NCBI GenBank assembly: GCA_963575745.1
Contig: CAUYUJ010000344.1
Coordinates: 1-64,000, forward strand
Origin: Prorocentrum cordatum
Taxonomy: Eukaryota; Sar; Dinophyceae; Prorocentrales; Prorocentraceae
Direction of reading: 5' to 3'
Length of the DNA: 64,000 nt
The notes below the pieces were generated by a model. The model made no database searches and had not been told where the DNA came from. It saw only the letters and a program-made list of their open reading frames with translations. Both the position numbers and the translations under genes were made by a program. How positions within the stretch are numbered: position 1 is the first letter of the stretch; each line of letters opens with the position of its first letter. Shown here in pieces: positions 57,756 through 64,000 of the stretch.

Positions 57756-58390
57756 ATGCCCCTCCAGGCGGCCGCGAGAGGGGCCAGGGCGGCCTGAAAA
57801 GAGGAGCCGACTCAAAGAACTCCTCGAAGCTCGTGCTCCGTCTGTCGGCGGGGTAGGGGGGAGAGGCTTCTTAGGGGGAGGCTGCTTCTTAGGAGGCGCT
57901 GGCCCCACATCTACGTATCTACAGACACGGCCCGCGCCTCCTAAGAAGCAGGGGTGTTTCTAAGAAGCCGTCCACCCTCTCCCATAAACCCCTCTGCACG
58001 TGGCTCCCCAAAGATCTGGCCGCCTTGATCCAAGAACGGACTCTTCATTCTGAGTTTGTTTTTGCTGCACGACCTCGGGGCCCTGTCAAAGGGCCCCAGG
58101 AGGCCGACAGCGAGAGAAGGCCTCCGCCATGTTTGTGTTGGAGACCCCTGAGATCCGACGTAGCGAACAACAGGCAACATCGTAAACAAAATCACGCCCA
58201 GGGCCCTACGCCTGGGGCCCTAGACCCCATCTTTCTGCGTCATTGTCTGAAAATTGAGACGCCAGGATCTGAGGGACGATGCGAGGATGTCAGGCTTTCG
58301 GGTCCCAATCATTCAGATCTTGCCGGCGCTTGATGCTTGGGCGCTTGTCGGACGATCCGCAGAAAACTGCGAGAACCTGATGGCGTCTGG
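57756..58390. other. Unassigned region with possible FB8 fragment
   Basis: Mixed sequence. 58062-58165 has TGCACGACCTCGGGGCCCTG, AGGCCGACAGCG and CCTGAGATCCGACGT, reminiscent of FB8 fragments. No gene. Confidence 0.4.
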
Positions 58391-58465
58391 GAGAATTCGG
58401 AAGAATCTGGAAGAGCCTGGGGCAATTCGGAAGAACCTGGACGAATCTGGAAGAATCGATCATCA
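58391..58465 (+). repeat. Short tandem repeat of GGAAGAA(T/C)CTGGA units
   Basis: Units such as TTCGGAAGAATCTGGAAGAG and TTCGGAAGAACCTGGACGAA alternate three to four times before the CTC tract. Confidence 0.75.
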
Positions 58466-58467
58466 CC

Positions 58468-58850
58468 AACATCCTCATCCTCCTCCTCCTCCTCTTCCTC
58501 CTCCTGCTCCTCCTCCTCGTCCTCCTCCTTCTCTTCATCCTCCCCCTCCTCCTCCTCCTCCTCCTCCTCCTCCTCCTCCTCCGCCTCCTTGTGCTCCTCC
58601 TCCTCCTCCTGCTCCTCCTCCTCCTCTTCCTCCTCTTGCTCCTGCTCTTCCTCTTCCCCCTCCCTCCTCCTCCTCCTCCTCCTCCTCCTCCTCCTCCTCC
58701 TCCTCCTCCTCCTCTGCCTCCTCATCCTCTTCCTCCTCGTATTATTCTTCTTCTTCTTCCTCCTCCTCCTCCTCCTCGTGTTCCTCTTCCTCCTCCTCCT
58801 CCTCCCCCTTTTCCTCTTCCTCTTCCCCCTCCTCCTCTAATGCGGACAAT
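58468..58850 (+). repeat. (CTC)n microsatellite
   Basis: About 380 bp of CTC/TCC/TTC units, bounding the AT-rich island on its left. Confidence 0.93.
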
Positions 58851-58854
58851 GACG

Positions 58855-59585
58855 AATCCGAAGGGTAAGACTAAGTATATGTGTACGAGTAAGAATGCGA
58901 ATGCTAATACTAACACTAAGAAGGGGAACCTGAATGAAATCATAAGCAATCACAGAACAAGACACATGAAAGAAACAGAGAAAAGCACACATACCACACA
59001 TGAAACTTGCTATTCATACGAAACTGAACATGACAAGGGTGAGAAACAATAGTGAGCCTACGTATAAGAATACTGATGAACATATGGAAATGGGTACGAC
59101 GAACAAATGCCACGAGTAATAAGTCACAAAGAAAACCATGATAATAATAAGAGAAACGGCAATGACAACGGCACGTCGAATAACAATTCGAAGAACACAT
59201 AAACTGGTGCCAATAACACTAACACGACGAACTATAAAAATGTTAAGAATGCGAGTTACGACCAACATAATATCATGCATAGGTCAAGAAATAAGAATAT
59301 ATAATACGCATTATAAGAATAAGACTGGGCATAGTACTACTAAGACAAGGGATGCGCATACCAATGCACCATACAGAAAATTAGGAATGCTAGTAGGGAT
59401 CGGGTGGAGAATTCGGAACATGAATAGTAATGATAATAGGGCGACTAAAAACACTAAGAATAGCAAGTCTGATCCAGAGAACGAGATAATGATTCAGGTC
59501 CAGAACCAAATCCGAAGAACCAGATGCACATAATCAGATCCAGGGAAGCAGATTCATAGCATCATATCCAAACAATCGAGTATTC

Positions 59586-59623
<38 letters not shown>

Positions 59624-60545
59624 CGCGTATCTATTTATAAATCGTAAAACGAGTTTTCAGCAGACCCGGAGAATCAGAAACCACATCGAACCAAACATAA
59701 TTGGATGTGTGCAAATCAATGTCGGCAAACCTGTACACGTTTACATAAAAATACGAGTGTAACTAAATACAGATGAATTGGGAAACGTTGAACTACATTT
59801 CGATAGTGTCAAATCGAGTGAACGAAAGTAAGCCAGGCCCATCGAATGTGAGGCTATAATACATCAAAGATATAATCGGGTGAAGAAAATTTCGTGAAAA
59901 ACGATCACAATTCAATACAATTAGTGAACGTCCGAAAACATGGATACGCCTAGATAAAGAAAACAGCGGCTACATAAAATGGAGAACTTGGAACAACATT
60001 GGAATACAGATAAACATCCTCAAGCAATCTGAATCAGTCACAGCGAAAGATCGGCGACGTTAACATAACATGAACGTCGATGATGTTTACATAAGCCTTG
60101 ATACATGTAGAAAAAGTTGGGTAAATCTAGATAGTTTAATTAATTGCTGCCGATTGCCAATAAAGATTGGATAGAGTGGGACGACGTGGAATGTATTTCA
60201 ATACTTTTAAAGAACTAAAATAAGCCACCTCGAACTATATAAACATTGGGTGACCTTAGGTAACGTTATGTAATTTCTGAACCTCCCTCTCTCTATATAT
60301 ATATACACATATATATATATATAACAAGACACCTTTAGGTATCTCGAATCAGATCCGGAAAGTGTTATCATGATTCAAAGCCAGAAACAGATCAAATACA
60401 TCGCAGACAGACAACCAAATCCAGACAATCAGGTCCCAAGGATCACATCCAAATAATCGGAACCAGAAAAGCAGAATCCATGTGTATATATATATACACA
60501 TATATGCCTATGAGTATATATATATATATGTAGATATCGGATGAT
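58855..60545. other. AT-rich island of unknown origin
   Basis: About 1.7 kb whose base composition is far more AT-rich than anything around it, and A/C-biased on the plus strand. It contains (AT)n(GT)n at 59585-59622, (AT)n at 60293-60324 and 60487-60533, and two degenerate copies of a roughly 130-bp segment (about 59485-59600 and 60355-60500) that share GATTCA, CCAAATCC, CAATCAG/AATCAG and ATATCCAAA-like blocks before an AT tract. The longest frame is 131 codons (59138-59533) without a recognised domain, so I call no gene. Confidence 0.7.
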
Positions 60546-60579
60546 TTTGAAACAATTCAGGAAGCCGGAAGGAGGAACT

Positions 60580-61400
60580 CAGACCCCGACGCCCCCCTCC
60601 CCCTCCCCGTCCCCCCCCTCCTCCTCCCCCTTCTCCTCCTCCTCGTATTATTGTTATTATTATTACTCTTCTTATTATTCTTATGTTTCGTCTCATTGTT
60701 CTTCTTCCTCTTCTTCTTCCCAGTCATATTATTATTCGTATGGTGACTAGCATTATTCCTCCTCCTCCACCTCCTCCTCTCCCTCCTCCTCCTCCTCCTC
60801 CTCTCCCTCCTCCTCCTCCTCCTCCCCTCTTCCTCCTCCTCCTCCGCCTCCCCTCCACCTCCCCTCCTCCTCCCCTTCCTCCTTCCTCCCTCCCTCCCTC
60901 CTCCCTTCCTCCCTTCCTCCCTTCCTCCCTTCCTCCTCCTCTTCCCCCTCCTCCTCCTTTCCTCCTCCTTCTCCCGTCCTCCTCCCCCCTCCTCCCCTCT
61001 TCGTCCTCCTCCTCTTCCTTTCCCTCCTCTCCTCCTCCTCCTCCCCCCTCCTCCCCCTCCTCCTCCTCCTACTACTCCTCCTCCTTCCTCCTCCCCCCCT
61101 CGTCCTCCTCCTCCTCCTCATCATCGTCCTCTTCCTCCTCTCCCTTCTCCTCCTCCTCCTCTTCCTCCTCCCTCTTCCTCCCTCCTTTTCCTCCTCCCCC
61201 TCCTCCTCCTCCTCCTCCTCCCTTTCTCCTGTTGCTGCTCCTACTCCAAAACATCCTCCTCCTCCTCCTCCTCCTCCCTCCTCCCCCTCATCCTCCTTCT
61301 CCTGCTCCCCTTTCCCCGTCCTCTTCCACCTCCCCCCCCTTCTTCTTCCTCCTCCGCCTCCTCATCCTCCTCCTCCTCCGCCTCCTCCTCCTTCTCCGGC
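60580..61400 (+). repeat. Long (CTC)n / pyrimidine tract
   Basis: About 800 bp, almost entirely C and T on the plus strand, with a TTATTATTATTACTCTTCTT segment at 60650-60690. Frames through it encode only Pro/Ser/Leu runs. Confidence 0.93.
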
Positions 61401-62147
61401 GACGCAGGAAACCGAGGCCACAATTGAGGCGTATCATGACGTCCGGACCCGCGGCCCCCAGCAGGAGAGGAAGTGAAAGGCGAGGGAGGAATTGCCCCGC
61501 GCTGTCGCCCTCGCCGAATCCGCGGAGGGAGGCGGGAGGAGAGATAGCGGGGGACAAGCGAAGCTCGTTCGCGCCACATCTGACGTCCGACCACTCCCTC
61601 CTTCCCACTGAGCCACGTTTTGTCCTAGTCAACGGGCCGAGTGTCCAATCGGACCGGAATGCGCCGATGGCATCTGCACCGCTTGCCTCGCCGACCATTG
61701 CCCGAAGGATAAACAAGCCAGATCGGGCCAGGACGCACACAGGTAGGGCGGGAATGGCTGGGCGGCCAGATTTTCGACTCCCCGCGTGGCCACTTGGCGA
61801 CCACTCGGGGTCGCCGCGGGCGCCCCGACGGCACCTCCCAGATCGCTGGGGCGCCTCGGCGCACCTTGTTCCACGCACCCACCCCATGACACCTCGCTCG
61901 CGCTGCACAAGTGCATCCATGAAGCGCCCAGAGCGTCAGACGCCAAGAAGATGCTAAAGACCCAACTCGGGTCTCCCGCAGCCGTTCGGGACGACTCCGG
62001 CACCCCCGCAAGACGCCCTCGGCGAGGCGCAACTACTGGAAAACAAAAACACGCTCCGAAGCTGAAGGGCCTCTGGAAGCCAACGAAAAACGCCAGACAA
62101 CCTAGAAAATCGAGCGTCTGGCGCGAGGATGCGAGGTACCCGAGGTA
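61401..62147. other. Unassigned GC-rich region
   Basis: Open frames exist on both strands (for example 61288-61920, -), but none shows a recognisable domain or favourable context. No repeat family recognised. Confidence 0.4.
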
Positions 62148-62338
62148 CCCAGATCATTGGACACCAGAGTTGCTCGGTCGCGCTCGGTAGCGGGGTAGCG
62201 ACCGATCAGCACTCCATGTCAGTGACGACCGTTCGCGACCAATTTCAAGATCGGCCACGGGAATGTGAAGCAAAATCGGTGGCGACGACCTCGTCGTCGG
62301 TCGCTACCGAAAAAAACCTGGTATCCAATGATCAGGGT
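62148..62338. repeat. Foldback element FB13
   Basis: Left CCCAGATCATTGGACACCAG; right CTGGTATCCAATGATCAGGG, an 18-of-20 inverted match. Inner AGCGACCGA / TCGGTCGCT also pair. Solitary ends ATCCAATGATC or ATGATCAGGGT occur at about 62617, 63208, 63484 and 63715. Confidence 0.75.
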
Positions 62339-62354
62339 CTGCCGATTATCAGCA

Positions 62355-62455
62355 TGGGGGAAGCGGGTCCTGTGAAAAACGGGCCCTGAACCATCAGGAC
62401 CTGTGAAAAACGGGTCCTGTGAGAACGGGTCCTGTGAAAAACGGGCCTTCCCCCA
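62355..62455 (+). repeat. Tandem repeat, unit about 20 bp (AACGGGTCCTGTGAAA)
   Basis: Four to five imperfect units of CCTGTGAAAAACGGG(T/C)C with one CATCAGGA interruption. Confidence 0.78.
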
Positions 62456-62819
62456 GGACGAGGTCTTCATCTGGAGCCGTTCCCTGTCAGCCCAAGGGCC
62501 CGTGGCGGGCCCCGAGAGCCCGCAAAACGGCGAAAAGCCTCAATACCCCTTTCCCTCAGGTCACGTTTCCTCCCTGGCGAGCTTTCCCCGACCGAAGGGA
62601 GAAAAAACCTTGTATACAATGATCAGGGTGGACCTCAACGTTGTTTTTCATCTTATGTTCGTTTCGGTGTTCGTTTCGCTAGACCAGTTTTACTGTACCT
62701 CTTTCCCAAAACTGGGCAAACAATAACAACAAAAAGCCGAAGTCCAGCAAAACAGCGTTTAGGTCCAGCCCTGTCCACTGATCAGGTTGCAGTCGGACCT
62801 AGGACATAATAACATCCTT
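62456..62819. other. Unassigned
   Basis: Mixed sequence with a T-rich stretch at 62640-62700; nothing recognised. Confidence 0.4.
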
Positions 62820-63002
62820 CGGATACACGCAAGAGTGACGCAGGCAAGAGTGACTTTTAGTGCGCGGCCAAAAAAGGGCCCTTTGGGGACACCGCCAGGC
62901 GGGCAAGCTGCTGCTACCGCATCGCATTCGGCCATCTAGGTGCCCCAGTGGGCCCGCACCAAAGGTCACTCCGGCGAAAGGTCACTCTTACGTCTAGTCG
63001 AA
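62820..63002. repeat. Foldback element FB3, copy c
   Basis: CGGATACACGCAAGAGTGAC at left; GGTCACTCTTACGTCTAGTC then GA at right; interior CTGCTACCGCATCGCATTCG. Confidence 0.87.
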
Positions 63003-63014
63003 TCCTTCTCAAGA

Positions 63015-63148
63015 GCACGAGACCCTCCGCCGGCCCACCCACAGAGCATCCAAGGGTACCCCCCGGGGCGCACAAGCTCTCACAAGCACGAAGCAGACTA
63101 GGGCACCCTCCCCGAACCGACCTCGACCTTGCACCTCGGTCCGACAAT
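63015..63148. repeat. Dispersed repeat FB10, copy d
   Basis: ACGAGACCCTCCGCC, CAAGCACGAAGCAGACTAGG, GCACCCTCCCCGAACCGACC, CCTCGGTCCGACAATG. Confidence 0.68.
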
Positions 63149-63230
63149 GATGGAATCTGAATCAGACTCGGTAAAAGCCGATCTAATCTCGGCGGAAGAA
63201 ATCCGAGATCCAATGATCTAGAAGAAAAAG

Positions 63231-63470
63231 CGGCATAAACATAAACTGTTGGCCATCCGCCTGGATTTCTTGGATCTGCGCCAGACCCCCTCCGTGGCGC
63301 GCGGAACGCGCCAGGGGCGGCGCCGAAGGCGCCGCCAGGGGGCCCCGAGCACCAATCCAAGAAATCCGCGCGGAGCGCCACAAGTTTAAGTATATGCCGA
63401 TGCTTTCTTCGGTGAGTGCAGCGCAGATCCAAGAAATCCGCGCGGAGCGCCAACGATTTATGTAGATGCA
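63231..63470. repeat. Foldback element FB5, copy d, with an extra right arm
   Basis: A complete element (CGGCATAAACATAAACTG... to ...GTTTAAGTATATGCCG, 63231-63399) is followed at 63420-63470 by a second right arm (GATCCAAGAAATCCGCGCGG then AGCGCCAACGATTTATG). Confidence 0.83.
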
Positions 63471-63721
63471 TATTATTATTCTTCGATGATCAGGGTATGC
63501 CGCTTCTCTTCCTCGAGGCCTCGGCGCACGCAAAGGTTTCTGGCACCGCGCCGATCGTTCACCGTTGAATCGATCGCGGCCCGATCGTTCCAAGTGGAAC
63601 TCCGTCGGGTCCAGTGGCGTTGCCGCGTCCCTCGGTGCGTCCGCGTCGCAGAATGAAACCTTGAGCGCCTTCGCCGGCGTCGCCCGCGCAACAACGCCAC
63701 ATGAACCTACCGCATCCAAGG

Positions 63722-63900
63722 ATCAGGGTACCAAGACCCCCGACGTCATGATTTGTTCACGACCTATGCCCCAGGACCAGCTTTTCATCCCGAGTCCTCT
63801 CTTGACGGCCCCGAGGCCCAGCGAGAACCTCCAGAGGCCGAAAACATCAACAATAAAAATTGCCGTCATGATTTTTCTCCTGGCTCGCGAGGGGGTCTGG
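63722..63900. repeat. Foldback element FB8, copy j
   Basis: CGACGTCATGATTTGTTCAC, CCCCAGGACCAGCTTTTCAT, TCTTGACGGCCCCGAGGCCC, GAGGCCGAAAACATCAAC, GCCGTCATGATTTTTCTC. Confidence 0.72.
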
Positions 63901-63915
63901 GCATGCCGCTTCTCT

Positions 63916-64000
63916 CGGCTACACGCAAGAGTGACCCAGGCAAGAGTGACCTTAGGTGCGAGGCTTCTTGTGGGCCGCGGGGGGACCAAAGCTGGGCGCG
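63916..64000. repeat. Foldback element FB3, copy d, cut by window end
   Basis: CGGCTACACGCAAGAGTGAC, AAGAGTGACCTTAGGTGCGA, GCCGCGGGGGGACCAAAG; the rest lies outside the window. Confidence 0.8.

Noticed and set aside
61288-61957. Frames of 210-424 residues near 60683-61957 as host genes
   Set aside because: The plus-strand frame is mostly pyrimidine-tract Pro/Ser/Leu, and the minus-strand one has no recognisable motif or start context.
1-64000. tRNA, rRNA, snRNA or SL-RNA genes
   Set aside because: I looked for the SL exon followed by a donor site and for tRNA-like cloverleaf boxes; all three SL matches are at retroposition junctions, and no convincing RNA gene was seen. A covariance-model search would be needed to exclude them.

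Overview
The window is nuclear DNA of a dinoflagellate. The decisive evidence is three relics of the dinoflagellate spliced leader (SL), the short exon trans-spliced onto nuclear mRNAs, each placed where the 5' end of a reverse-transcribed RNA should be: 15261-15282 (+), 27289-27310 (-) and 38563-38580 (-). High GC, very low gene density, long TCC/GGA and CAT microsatellites and dense transposon debris fit this. The species cannot be named from sequence alone; a GC-rich core dinoflagellate such as Prorocentrum would be compatible (inference).

Layout. 1-5.5 kb: dispersed short foldback elements and one possible broken host-gene fragment (4835-5480, -). 5.55-11.96 kb: an old but structurally complete Ty1/copia retrotransposon on the minus strand, with 153-157 bp LTRs, an initiator-tRNA-Met-like primer site, gag, protease, integrase, reverse transcriptase (RT), RNase H and a C-terminal membrane segment. 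12.1-15.2 kb: minisatellites and unassigned DNA. 15.26-21.69 kb: a full-length LINE (ORF1; endonuclease-RT-RNase H ORF2) whose 5' end is an SL and which has a 16-bp target duplication. 21.7-24.6 kb: microsatellites. 24.70-27.31 kb: a processed retrogene on the minus strand, with SL relic, an intact 632-codon ADP-ribosyltransferase-like ORF, a 9-nt A tail and 19-bp target duplications. 28.7-31.5 kb: a 5'-truncated LINE inserted inside a foldback element, with 15-bp target duplications. 31.5-35.9 kb: clustered foldback elements. 36.1-38.6 kb: a LINE remnant and a second SL-tagged processed retrocopy with 16-bp target duplications. 40.17-44.02 kb: a nearly perfect inverted duplication (two 0.8-kb arms, 2.25-kb spacer). 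44-58.8 kb: mostly microsatellites, minisatellites and foldback elements, with a 100-N assembly gap at 54309-54408. 58.86-60.54 kb: an unexplained AT-rich island between TCC tracts. 61.4-64 kb: more foldback elements.

The parts are connected. The LINEs supply an endonuclease/RT activity that can explain all four target-primed insertions. The substrates included spliced-leader mRNAs (the ADP-ribosyltransferase gene and an unknown gene) and the LINE's own SL-capped RNA. At least fourteen families of short (about 140-230 bp) repeats, most with terminal inverted repeats and here locally called FB1 to FB14, make up most of the recognisable non-microsatellite DNA. The only ORF that looks intact and protein-coding is the ADP-ribosyltransferase-like retrogene. 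All identity figures are by eye.
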